Positions 1 to 6,662 of a stretch of DNA of 7,331 nt are shown piece after piece; position 1 is the first letter of the stretch; each line of letters opens with the position of its first letter. This DNA is from Bacteroidota bacterium (GTDB taxonomy: Bacteria > Bacteroidota > Bacteroidia > 2-12-FULL-35-15), in assembly GCA_026391935.1 (NCBI GenBank), contig JAPLDC010000534.1, forward strand, positions 1 through 7,331, written 5' to 3'. The position numbers and the translations under genes were made by a program. The notes under the pieces were generated by a model. It did not search any database. It was not told the origin of the DNA and saw only the letters and a list, made by a program, of their open reading frames with translations.

Positions 1-697
1 AAATTGTTTTTATTCCTTGAAGTTTTGCATAACAATTTTCTGTTCTTTCATGGCTAAGCATAAAAAATGCGGCGCCTTCTCCGGCAATACTTCCATTTGT
101 TTTGCTTTGAAATAATTCCAATGAAGGAACACTTTCTTCTTTTTTCCAATAACCAATAAGATCACATACGCGATAAAATTTTTCTGTCATTTCATCGTGG
201 CCTCCTACTAATACATTTTTCGATTCTCCTTCTGCAAGTGTCATTAAACCATCTAATACTGCACTCTCAAAAGAAAAACCTTTGTGAACATAGGTAAAGT
301 TGTAATTCATGCATTTTAATTGTAATGCGATCTGAGCACTTACCGTATTGTGAGTAGATTGAATGAATGAAGTGGGAGTGAGGAATTGCTCCTCATTTTC
401 AATAATAGCAAGAAGAAATTTTTCTGTGTCTTCCAAACAGCCTAATGCTGTGCCCGTCATGATGGCATCAGGGATTTCAATTTTTGCATCCCTCAAACAA
501 ACTGTTGAAGCGGCGATACTCATTTTTATGATCCGCGACATTCTGCGGGCTAGGGTTGGATTCAGCAGTTCCTTGTAGGATGGTTCGATACAATTTAAAG
601 ATTTTGAATTATGTTCCACCACTTCAGATAAAAAATCGTTTGTGTCGAACGTTTTTTGAGGGGAAACAATTCCAAGTCCTGAGATATATGCTTCCAT
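1..697 (-). CDS. ketosynthase-like chain-length-factor homologue, N-terminal part (partial)
   Basis: The frame starts at an ATG, three bases after the stop of the upstream ketosynthase gene, and is still open at the window edge after 232 codons, so only the N-terminal thiolase-fold half is seen. It begins MEAYISGLGIVSP, the usual first strand of the beta-ketoacyl synthase fold, and has a GxxxGEGAAFFML segment near residues 202-214 matching the GEGAG loop of FabF. The region that should hold the nucleophilic Cys reads YVHKGFSFESA (residues 136-146). Ungapped alignment to the neighbouring active ketosynthase, anchored on the VGG motif, puts Gly140 at the Cys position. The protein is therefore probably not a condensing enzyme. 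Cys-less partners of this kind (chain-length factors; ApeC in proteobacterial aryl polyene systems) form heterodimers with an active ketosynthase, and the adjacent 701-1906 product is the obvious partner. The partner role is inferred from position. Confidence 0.8.
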   Translation of the reverse strand, partial: MEAYISGLGIVSPQKTFDTNDFLSEVVEHNSKSLNCIEPSYKELLNPTLARRMSRIIKMSIAASTVCLRDAKIEIPDAIMTGTALGCLEDTEKFLLAIIENEEQFLTPTSFIQSTHNTVSAQIALQLKCMNYNFTYVHKGFSFESAVLDGLMTLAEGESKNVLVGGHDEMTEKFYRVCDLIGYWKKEESVPSLELFQSKTNGSIAGEGAAFFMLSHERTENCYAKLQGIKTI

Positions 698-700
698 TTC

Positions 701-1906
701 CTATTTATGTCTTGAAAAAATTAAGGCTGATGTATTTCCTCCGAAACCAAATGAATTAGACAATACATGATTTATTTTTTTGTCAGTTTTTAGTGATGTT
801 GTTGGTTTAAAGCTCAACTCAGGCATAGGGTTTTTATAATTCAGATTTGGAAAAACAATATTGTGTTTTATTGCCAGGATCGAAAATACTGCTTCAATTG
901 CAGCACATGCACCTAACGTATGACCTGTAAATGCCTTTGTAGAGCTGATGTTAGGAACTTTATTTGAAAATATCCTGTCTATGGCTGTGCCTTCGGATAG
1001 ATCATTTATTGCTGTTCCTGTTCCATGCGCATTTATATAATCAATATCGCTCGGTTTTAATCCGCTTACCTTAAAAGCTTTTTCCATCGCTAAAAAAGCG
1101 CCTGCACCATCTGGAGAGGAAGCGGTTTGATGATAGGCATCATTTGAATTTCCGTAACCTGAAAGTTCTGCATAGATCTCTTTTCCTTTTGCTGCTTTCT
1201 CTGATTCGATAACGATATACCCTGCACCTTCACCTAGGTTTAAGCCTTGACGTTGTGCATCAAATGGTTTACATTCTTCCTTATCCAATATCATTAAGGT
1301 CATAAATCCATTGATAGTAAAACGGGACATTGAATCTGTTCCACCAACGATCACTCTATCTAAAATGCCATGTTTTATTAGTCTTGCTCCAAACATAATC
1401 GAGTTTGCAGAAGAAGAACATGCTGTAGAAATTGTTGTCAGATACTCTTTTACTCCCAATGCGTCTGCTATAAACTCAGTGCTGTCGCCACATTCATGTG
1501 CTTCAATGTGCTTTAACCAAGGGCCACTTTTTTCAGGATCTAGATAATCCATCCAAAGATTTTCTGTAATACCCATTCCGCCTACACTTGTAGCTGAAAC
1601 AATTCCTGTTCGTAATTCGTTGATGTTTTTTATCCCGGCAGATTTCACCGCTTGTTGCGCTGCAATTAGTCCCAATAAAGCAGTTCGTGTGCTTTCTTTT
1701 TCAGGTCCTAATCCAGCCATGGCTGTTAACTCCGCATTAGTTGCTTTAATTTCACCAACAGGAACAACATCCTTATGACGAGATCGAATATGTTTTAATT
1801 CCCCGATACCGGAACTTAATTGCTCGAATGATGCTAGTGTTTCGGCAACATCGTTTCCAATGGCTGAGATCACCCCAATACCGGTTATATAAATTTTCGA
1901 AGACAT
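701..1906 (-). CDS. beta-ketoacyl-ACP synthase, FabF (KAS II) type
   Basis: A complete 401-residue protein, close to the usual FabF length of about 410. It should catalyse decarboxylative condensation of malonyl-ACP with an acyl or polyenoyl chain in the cytoplasm. All catalytic landmarks are present: the nucleophile in STACSSSANS (Cys163), the first His in NAHGTGTAINDLSE (His294), Lys324 and the second His in STKAFTGHTLGACA (His329), and the C-terminal SFGFGGNTSAL loop (385-395). The start ATG gives the standard N-terminus MSSKIYITGIGVIS; no Shine-Dalgarno sequence precedes it, as is common in Bacteroidota. It follows the ACP gene after a 140-base gap and is followed three bases later by a Cys-less ketosynthase relative. 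This arrangement suggests a KS/chain-length-factor pair elongating an aryl polyene. A housekeeping fatty-acid FabF is less likely given the neighbours. Confidence 0.92.
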   Translation of the reverse strand: MSSKIYITGIGVISAIGNDVAETLASFEQLSSGIGELKHIRSRHKDVVPVGEIKATNAELTAMAGLGPEKESTRTALLGLIAAQQAVKSAGIKNINELRTGIVSATSVGGMGITENLWMDYLDPEKSGPWLKHIEAHECGDSTEFIADALGVKEYLTTISTACSSSANSIMFGARLIKHGILDRVIVGGTDSMSRFTINGFMTLMILDKEECKPFDAQRQGLNLGEGAGYIVIESEKAAKGKEIYAELSGYGNSNDAYHQTASSPDGAGAFLAMEKAFKVSGLKPSDIDYINAHGTGTAINDLSEGTAIDRIFSNKVPNISSTKAFTGHTLGACAAIEAVFSILAIKHNIVFPNLNYKNPMPELSFKPTTSLKTDKKINHVLSNSFGFGGNTSALIFSRHK

Positions 1907-1956
1907 ATTTTTATTGTCAATTCAATTGCAATTCAGAAAATAAAATTTCTTTAGAC

Positions 1957-1972
1957 CCTTTAAAATTAAAGG
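1957..1972. repeat. short inverted repeat in the ACP-ketosynthase gap
   Basis: Perfect 7-base arms, CCTTTAA and TTAAAGG, flank a 2-base AA spacer in the 140-base gap between the ACP gene and the next ketosynthase gene. A 10-base palindrome, AATTGCAATT, lies nearer the ketosynthase start at 1924-1933. The gap otherwise holds no supported coding sequence. The repeat could be an operator or part of a weak RNA hairpin, but the sequence is AT-rich enough for chance to explain it, and there is no T-rich tract placed as in an intrinsic terminator. Confidence 0.3.
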
Positions 1973-2046
1973 AGTGTTATGAAATAAATAGTTGCATCCT
2001 GTTTCTCTATAGTTCAATCAAAAAAATGAGTTGGGGCGCAATTGGA

Positions 2047-2301
2047 TTATTTTTTATTTGCTTTAATGAATTCAGCCATAGAACGGATCGATTGAAATAT
2101 TTTTTTTCCATCAGCAGGATTCGCAATCTTGATACCATGATTTTTTTCAAGAAGCACAATCAATTCTAATGCATCGATTGAATCTAATCCTAGTCCTTCT
2201 CCAAATAGAGGTGCATCAGCATCAATATCCTCTTTTTTTAGGTCTTCTAAATTCAATTGTTCAATAATTTCTCCTTTAAGTTGATCGATTAATGCATCCA
2301 T
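2047..2301 (-). CDS. acyl carrier protein
   Basis: A complete 84-residue, acidic, mostly helical protein of ordinary ACP size. The phosphopantetheine attachment motif reads GLGLDSIDALEL, placing the modified serine at Ser41. It is preceded by the usual helix I and FGEGLG loop and followed by helix II (ALELIVLLEKNHGI). A phosphopantetheinyl transferase encoded elsewhere must activate it. It sits between the half-size ketosynthase-like gene (12 bases upstream) and an active FabF-type ketosynthase, so it is most likely the dedicated carrier for polyene chain growth rather than the fatty-acid AcpP. Many aryl polyene clusters carry two ACPs; only this one is visible here, and a second could lie outside the window. 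Confidence 0.93.
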   Translation of the reverse strand: MDALIDQLKGEIIEQLNLEDLKKEDIDADAPLFGEGLGLDSIDALELIVLLEKNHGIKIANPADGKKIFQSIRSMAEFIKANKK

Positions 2302-2313
2302 AATTTGTTTTGT

Positions 2314-2943
2314 TTAGTTGTTATATAATTTTTTTATTTGTTCTGATGTGTGCTCAATTTTTAATGTTCCTTGTTCTTTTTCAACGGTATATAAAAACGA
2401 CTCGTATTTATTTTCATAAAAATCCACCCATCCTGTGATACAACATTTTGCTTTACCGCTCTTCAAAAGTGAGTTGATGTATGAACTCATAAAAACAGGG
2501 TCAAATTTATCAAAAATAAAGAAAGTATTCTCTCCTTTAATGCTATTTCTTATAGCAATTTCGCCAATCAAAATGTTTGATAAGGTATAAACAAAAATAG
2601 CCGGACTAGGAAAATAATTGCCTTTATCGGAAATAGTATTTTGATGTTCTGTATCAATTTCCAATGATGAAGTGCTGTTTGAAATAATTATTGCTATGTC
2701 TTCAGAAGAATATTTTTGAGTAACAGGATTGCTTTTTAGAAGTAATTCAGATGTCACAAATGCCAGTTTACACAAGTGATCCATCTTATAAAATTTAGGA
2801 TAATTGAATTGAAAATGTTTATAAACCGACTTAATGAAATCAACGGATAGCAGCGTTTTTTCAGAATAGGAGATAGTATGATCTACGATCACTTCTCCAT
2901 TTTTGGCAGCACAATAAGAGGATATATAGTTTTTATTTTCCAT
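2314..2943 (-). CDS. half-length ketosynthase-like protein, no active-site Cys
   Basis: A complete 209-residue protein related only to the N-terminal half of beta-ketoacyl synthases. The segment FPSPAIFVYTLSN followed by GEIAIRNSIKGENTFF (residues 111-142) corresponds to the ketosynthase stretch leading to the nucleophile elbow, and CCITGWVDFY (167-176) corresponds to the VxGGxD strand. At the expected Cys position the sequence reads FFIFDKFD; ungapped alignment gives Asp145. The C-terminal half with the two catalytic His is absent. Short proteins like this, often labelled 3-oxoacyl-ACP synthase, recur in Bacteroidota flexirubin/aryl polyene clusters, so the length is probably natural rather than a truncation. 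Its ATG directly abuts the TAA of the upstream ketosynthase gene, suggesting translational coupling. A non-catalytic scaffold or chain-length partner role is inference. Confidence 0.8.
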   Translation of the reverse strand: MENKNYISSYCAAKNGEVIVDHTISYSEKTLLSVDFIKSVYKHFQFNYPKFYKMDHLCKLAFVTSELLLKSNPVTQKYSSEDIAIIISNSTSSLEIDTEHQNTISDKGNYFPSPAIFVYTLSNILIGEIAIRNSIKGENTFFIFDKFDPVFMSSYINSLLKSGKAKCCITGWVDFYENKYESFLYTVEKEQGTLKIEHTSEQIKKLYNN

Positions 2944-4125
2944 TTAATTATTTTGTACTTTTTGAAAAAATACAGCTGCATTACATCCGCCAAATCCTGC
3001 AGATGTTTTAAGGCAGTTATTGACAACAGCCGATGTGGTATCCTTAATTATATTAATAGGTTTAGCAACTCCTAATTCGTTAAAATTATAAGTTCCTATT
3101 AGTGTGTTTTTACGCATGGAGTGGATTCCTACTATGGATTCTATCAATCCGGCAGCGCCGAGGGTATGTCCAAAATAACTTTTTAAACTATTCATAGGAA
3201 CAGCAGCTAGTTGGGCATCCGAAATTGCAATTGATTCCATATCATCGTTGTAAAGTGTTGCAGTACCGTGTCCGGATATATAATTTACTTCTTCCGCTTT
3301 TACATTCGCTTCCTTCAGTGTTTTTTCTATCGCTAATAACAATCCATCACCTGTTCTTGACGGACCGGAAATATGGTTAGCATCATTGGAACTTGCTCCT
3401 CCTTTTACAAATATTTGTTGTTCTATGTTCAGAGTAAGTTCTGGATTGTTTGTCAAAACGATTGTACCACATCCTTCTCCCAGTGAAATACCATCACGTT
3501 TGCTATCGTATGGTTTTGCTACTTCATTACTGATAGCCTTGAATGATTGAAATCCGGAAACAACAAAATGGGTCATGATATCTACACCAGAAACAATAAC
3601 AGTATCGTATGTATTATCCTCTAACAATCGTTTCCCGATGATAATTGCTAATACTCCTGAAATACAAGCATTTGATACTACTATTGGTTGATTTGGATTT
3701 TTGAAATAGCCGGCAATGATCTTTGCTGTTTCCCAAAGGTAAACTCTCTTTTTGTCAAATCTTGAGGCCAAGGAAGCATCCAAAAGGTCTATATTCCCTT
3801 TTGTGGTAGATAGCACGAGCAGTGTTTTTTTACTAGCAATATTGATCTTTGGATTTTGTTTTAAGCAATCGTTTATTGAAATAATTGCCATTTTTTCAAG
3901 TCGGGTATATTCAATCTCTGATGCTTTGTTTGTATGGTTTTGTTTTTGAAATTCGGCATTAAGTTTTTTAGTGTCAATAATTGCAGCACATACTGCTTCT
4001 TCCGAAAGCTCAGATTTTTCAATACGCGTAACTCCTGTGTGCATCTTTATAAGTTGCTCAAAATTTTCTGAACTAGTAAATCCAAGAGGAGAGATGATAT
4101 TATCGGAAGCAACAAAAACGTTCAT
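2944..4125 (-). CDS. beta-ketoacyl-ACP synthase, FabF-like (second copy)
   Basis: A complete 393-residue condensing enzyme. The catalytic triad is intact: Cys154 in VSNACISG, His286 in SGHGTATLYNDD, and Lys315/His320 in NSLKSYFGHTLGAAG. Other family marks are GISLGEGCG (212-220) and the C-terminal TSAGFGGCNAAVFF loop. It differs clearly from the 701-1906 copy: the nucleophile elbow is NACIS instead of TACSS, and an insert-like 60-75 stretch precedes the core. The two are therefore not a recent tandem duplication. By analogy with aryl polyene systems that use separate ketosynthases, one may prime with an aryl starter and the other elongate, but which does which cannot be told here. It starts 2 bases after the thioesterase stop, and its TAA touches the ATG of the half-length ketosynthase-like gene. 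Confidence 0.9.
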   Translation of the reverse strand: MNVFVASDNIISPLGFTSSENFEQLIKMHTGVTRIEKSELSEEAVCAAIIDTKKLNAEFQKQNHTNKASEIEYTRLEKMAIISINDCLKQNPKINIASKKTLLVLSTTKGNIDLLDASLASRFDKKRVYLWETAKIIAGYFKNPNQPIVVSNACISGVLAIIIGKRLLEDNTYDTVIVSGVDIMTHFVVSGFQSFKAISNEVAKPYDSKRDGISLGEGCGTIVLTNNPELTLNIEQQIFVKGGASSNDANHISGPSRTGDGLLLAIEKTLKEANVKAEEVNYISGHGTATLYNDDMESIAISDAQLAAVPMNSLKSYFGHTLGAAGLIESIVGIHSMRKNTLIGTYNFNELGVAKPINIIKDTTSAVVNNCLKTSAGFGGCNAAVFFQKVQNN

Positions 4126-4127
4126 TC

Positions 4128-4652
4128 TTAATTATTAATTGATTGAGAGAGTAAAGATTTTTTATGCGTTAAGGTTTCAATTTTCAAATTCTTCTTCTTC
4201 CATTCTTCAAAAAATGGTGGAATTGTAATATGTAATTCATGTTCCATATTCATAAACACTTGAGTTGATTCTCCCATAGCTACCAATTCCCCATCCGATA
4301 AGCGAAAAATTTCATATTTGAAAAGAATTTTTGCAGCAGGGGAATCACTATAAGTTGTAACAATCTTAACTTGATCGCCATACTTTACTATTTTTTTAAA
4401 ATCAACATTAATCTTTACAAGAGGAGTTGCAAATTTATGTTTATATGCATCCAAATACCCTAATTCATATTCCCTCCCGAAGGATTCTCTGCCATCTTCA
4501 AAAAATTTCAGATAATGACCATGCCAAACAATACCTAATGCGTCAACTTCACTGAAGCGAACAGGCACGATAGTGCTGTTTGTTAATTGTAAGGACTCTA
4601 TTTTTTTATTTTGAGACAAGTCTTTTTTTGTTTTTTTTACGAAAGAATGCAC
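4128..4652 (-). CDS. acyl-CoA/acyl-ACP thioesterase, 4HBT hot-dog family
   Basis: About 174 residues, with the YbgC/4-hydroxybenzoyl-CoA thioesterase signature: VRFSEVDALGIVWHGHYLKFFEDGRE (positions 31-56, key residues Asp37, His44, His46, Glu52). Asp37 aligns with the catalytic Asp of the family. The C-terminal part (EWKKKNL) looks complete. It probably hydrolyses or transfers thioester-bound intermediates in the cytoplasm; in aryl polyene clusters such enzymes may proofread or release acyl chains. The start is uncertain. The first possible codon is a GTG at 4652, immediately preceded in frame by TAA and inside the permease frame by 47 bases; a TTG at 4617-4619 is an alternative, and no ATG exists before the core motif. 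Most relatives start 10-20 residues before VRF, so the native start may have been lost together with the permease end. Confidence 0.85.
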   Translation of the reverse strand: MHSFVKKTKKDLSQNKKIESLQLTNSTIVPVRFSEVDALGIVWHGHYLKFFEDGRESFGREYELGYLDAYKHKFATPLVKINVDFKKIVKYGDQVKIVTTYSDSPAAKILFKYEIFRLSDGELVAMGESTQVFMNMEHELHITIPPFFEEWKKKNLKIETLTHKKSLLSQSINN

Positions 4653-6282
4653 TTAAGGCCCAATAAAGTGGTGAAAATTCAGCAAGCATTCTTAATGACT
4701 CAGGCATAACAAATACGGGTACCCATATTCCTCCCAATGCTGCTAATATTACAACTGAAACAGACCCAAATGTTGATGACTGTTGGTGTGTTTTAAAAAT
4801 AGTTCCTACTAACACTCCAAAACCTGTTGCTGCAATAGCCGTAGACACTGCAACAACAAAAATTGCCGGAATATTATTGCCAATAACTAATTGTGGTAAT
4901 CCAAGATGCGGAAGCAAAAACAATCCAACCATCAGCATCAAGAAACATTGGATTAGACATATGAATAAATATGCTGTGATCTTTCCTATAAGGATTGTGA
5001 TATATGAGCCAGGCATAGTTAAAAGTCTTGTATAGCTGCCATCATCTCTTTCTTTAATAATACTTCCGGACATTGTAATTACAATAAAGAACATTCCGAA
5101 AATTGTCCAAGCCGGAACATTGTGTTGCACTGAATTTAATTTTAATGCTTCCTTTGGAGTTTCAACAGTATTTATTTCTTTGAAATTAACAAAGTCCCTC
5201 ATCGGTTCATCCTTACTTGTTTCTACCTCTTTTTGTTTTAGTTCTTTTTTGAAGAGATCCAATAATGTTTGTGTCTCAATTTTTGAAGTAGCTTGTTTTA
5301 ATGAACTTAATATTGAAGCCTTAAATGATTTTTTTGTGTCAGGAGCAAATAATATTGAAAGGTTTAATTCGGAGGTAAATTTATTTTCTTTAATTTCAGA
5401 TGAATCAGCAAGTCCTGCTTCATTTAATTTTTTAGTTACGAAGTTTCCTACCTTTGAATTTAAAGAAGCGCTGGCATCTTCAGGAACAATGATGGCTATC
5501 TCGTAATCTCCTGATTTTACTTTCAATTTGACAACATCAGGATCAAGATGCATATTTGTTATTTCAAATATTTTAGCTTCCTTTAATCCATTTTCAATGG
5601 TGGTTCCAAAATTACCTTTGTCATTATTCACTATTAATAGTGGAATCTTTATTTCCATGAAATCACGAAATGGTGCATCTTGGATAAGTGCCATTATTGT
5701 AATCATAGCCATGGGCATAATAAACATAATGGTCAAACAATGCTCAGTAATCAAGTTCCTTGATTGAACATCAACTCCAACAGTGGGTTCATCTAAAAAT
5801 AAAATTTTTGGTTGGTGCAGGATCCCTGCAATCAAATTTATTCTCCTTTTCATTCCTCCCGAAAATGTTTCTACTCGGTGGTTGGAATGCTCTTCCAGGC
5901 CGACAATTTCTAAATATTCATGAATTATATTTTTTAGATTTCGGCCTTTTAATCCGTACATATTTCCTATGTAACGAAGGTTTTCATAAGCTGTTAGAGT
6001 GGGGTAGAGAGCAATTTCCTGTGGAACAACCCCAATCATTTGTTTTATCTCAGCCAACTGATTTTTTAATGATAGTCCCATCAAAGTGGCTTCGCCACTG
6101 GTAGGTTTTATTAGTCCGCAAAGTACAGAAATGGTTGTTGTTTTTCCTGCTCCATTAGGGCCAAGCAATCCGAAAATGCTTCCTTTTTCAATAGTAAATG
6201 AAATGTTATTGACAGCAGGTGAAGCGGCACCTTTGTATGTTTTTATAAGATCTTTTACTTCAATTGCAGCGTTGACGGTCAT
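4606..6282 (-). CDS. ABC exporter ORF: truncated ATPase fused in frame to a shortened ABC-2 permease
   Basis: The 558-residue frame opens with an ATPase domain: Walker A GPNGAGKTT (41-49), Q-loop Gln88, signature FSGGMKRR (140-147), Walker B ILFLDEPT (160-167) and D-loop to about residue 176. The H-loop and the remaining C-terminal part of the domain are missing. Instead, from about residue 183 the sequence becomes TM1 of an ABC-2 permease (LTIMFIMPMAMITIMALIQ), followed by a large extracytoplasmic domain (about 205-385) and hydrophobic segments near 392-409, 430-455, 470-495 and 505-525. After SPLYWALSAFF the usual last membrane helix is absent and the protein ends in a basic tail. In related clusters ATPase and permease are separate full-length genes, so this looks like an in-frame deletion fusion plus a C-terminal loss, unlikely to work as an ATP-driven exporter. 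The expected role was export of the polyene lipid or its precursor across the inner membrane. Confidence 0.85.
   Translation of the reverse strand: MTVNAAIEVKDLIKTYKGAASPAVNNISFTIEKGSIFGLLGPNGAGKTTTISVLCGLIKPTSGEATLMGLSLKNQLAEIKQMIGVVPQEIALYPTLTAYENLRYIGNMYGLKGRNLKNIIHEYLEIVGLEEHSNHRVETFSGGMKRRINLIAGILHQPKILFLDEPTVGVDVQSRNLITEHCLTIMFIMPMAMITIMALIQDAPFRDFMEIKIPLLIVNNDKGNFGTTIENGLKEAKIFEITNMHLDPDVVKLKVKSGDYEIAIIVPEDASASLNSKVGNFVTKKLNEAGLADSSEIKENKFTSELNLSILFAPDTKKSFKASILSSLKQATSKIETQTLLDLFKKELKQKEVETSKDEPMRDFVNFKEINTVETPKEALKLNSVQHNVPAWTIFGMFFIVITMSGSIIKERDDGSYTRLLTMPGSYITILIGKITAYLFICLIQCFLMLMVGLFLLPHLGLPQLVIGNNIPAIFVVAVSTAIAATGFGVLVGTIFKTHQQSSTFGSVSVVILAALGGIWVPVFVMPESLRMLAEFSPLYWALSAFFRKKNKKRLVSK
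5749..5765. repeat. perfect inverted repeat at the ATPase-permease join
   Basis: AATCAAG TTC CTTGATT: 7-base arms with a 3-base spacer. It covers codons 173-178 of the ABC ORF, exactly where the ATPase D-loop ends and non-ATPase sequence begins. An overlapping GTTC/GAAC pair (5755-5758 and 5766-5769) adds more symmetry. Its position at the probable deletion breakpoint is the reason to record it; a chance origin is possible. Confidence 0.6.
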
Positions 6283-6337
6283 TAAAGCGTAATTTAATTC
6301 TATTCAATTTAAATTTCAGATCGACAACTATTGAAGG

Positions 6338-6364
6338 TTAATCTTATGAAGTTTTTTTAATCTT
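6338..6364. repeat. direct repeat in the dehydratase-ABC gap
   Basis: The 8-mer TTAATCTT occurs at 6338-6345 and again at 6357-6364, within the 96-base gap 6283-6378. The rest of that gap is AT-rich, with only a five-codon ATG frame (MKKED then stop) and no recognisable promoter in the TTG / TAnnTTTG form used by Bacteroidota. Regulatory meaning is doubtful. Confidence 0.2.
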
Positions 6365-6378
6365 CTTTTTTCATTTAT

Positions 6379-6660
6379 TTATCTTTTTATTGGCGGATTT
6401 ATTTTTTCACCATTTTGTTCCATTATTGAGACCATGTATCCAACCCTCAGGGCTGCTGTTTGAGCAATATTCTCAACAATACCCGACTCAGAAAAAAATC
6501 CGTTTTCACAAAAAATATTATTTTCTTTAATTGAAAATCCAGAAATAGTTTTTGAATCATCATTATACCATAGTTTGTCAACCATTTCAAATGGCGGTTT
6601 TTGTGGTATAAGTAATGAAATAGAAACTCCTTCTAATATTGGATTTTCGAGAGTTTTCAT
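6379..6660 (-). CDS. 3-hydroxyacyl-ACP dehydratase-like hot-dog protein, C-terminally truncated
   Basis: The 93-residue frame carries the N-terminal part of the hot-dog dehydratase type found in aryl polyene clusters: SLLIPQKPPFEMVDKL (15-30), then the central helix GIVENIAQTAALRVGYM (60-76), in which Glu63 aligns with the catalytic Glu of FabZ. The FabZ-style GHFP histidine motif is not present; the equivalent stretch reads NGFFSESG. Family members are usually about 140-150 residues and continue after this point with a GFIGAIK-like strand and the rest of the beta sheet. Here the chain ends KINPPIKR and a TAA. About 50 residues are therefore missing, including most of the strands that wrap the helix, so the product is probably unstable or inactive. 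The intact enzyme would dehydrate beta-hydroxyacyl-ACP to extend conjugation. The gene starts 2 bases after the ketosynthase III stop. Confidence 0.8.
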   Translation of the reverse strand: MKTLENPILEGVSISLLIPQKPPFEMVDKLWYNDDSKTISGFSIKENNIFCENGFFSESGIVENIAQTAALRVGYMVSIMEQNGEKINPPIKR

Positions 6661-6662
6661 AA

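Noticed and set aside
1912..1917. TTGACA on the minus strand upstream of the 701-1906 ketosynthase as a -35 box
   Set aside because: It lies only a few bases before the ATG, leaving no room for a -10 box and leader, and Bacteroidota promoters use a different consensus.
1957..1972. Inverted repeat as an intrinsic terminator after the ACP gene
   Set aside because: The stem is short and A/T-dominated with a 2-base loop and no following U-tract, and the same operon clearly continues downstream.
1828..2169. Plus-strand 113-codon frame over the ACP-ketosynthase gap
   Set aside because: It overlaps the start of the ketosynthase and the end of the ACP gene on the opposite strand, matches no family I recognise and looks like translated AT-rich antisense.
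2314..2943. The half-length ketosynthase-like gene as a fourth truncated gene
   Set aside because: It has clean start and stop codons, tight spacing on both sides, and short proteins of this type are known from related clusters, so the length is probably natural.
4623..4638. A single frameshift in the A-runs as the full explanation of the permease/thioesterase overlap
   Set aside because: Shifting the frame would join the permease to the thioesterase but would not restore the missing last membrane helix; no frame here encodes one.
5120..5506. Plus-strand 128-codon frame inside the ABC ORF
   Set aside because: It is fully antisense to the extracytoplasmic domain of the permease, is low-complexity Ser/Phe-rich, and has no domain.
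5760..6104. Plus-strand 114-codon frame opposite the ATPase domain
   Set aside because: The opposite strand encodes clear Walker and signature motifs; this frame is a shadow of them.
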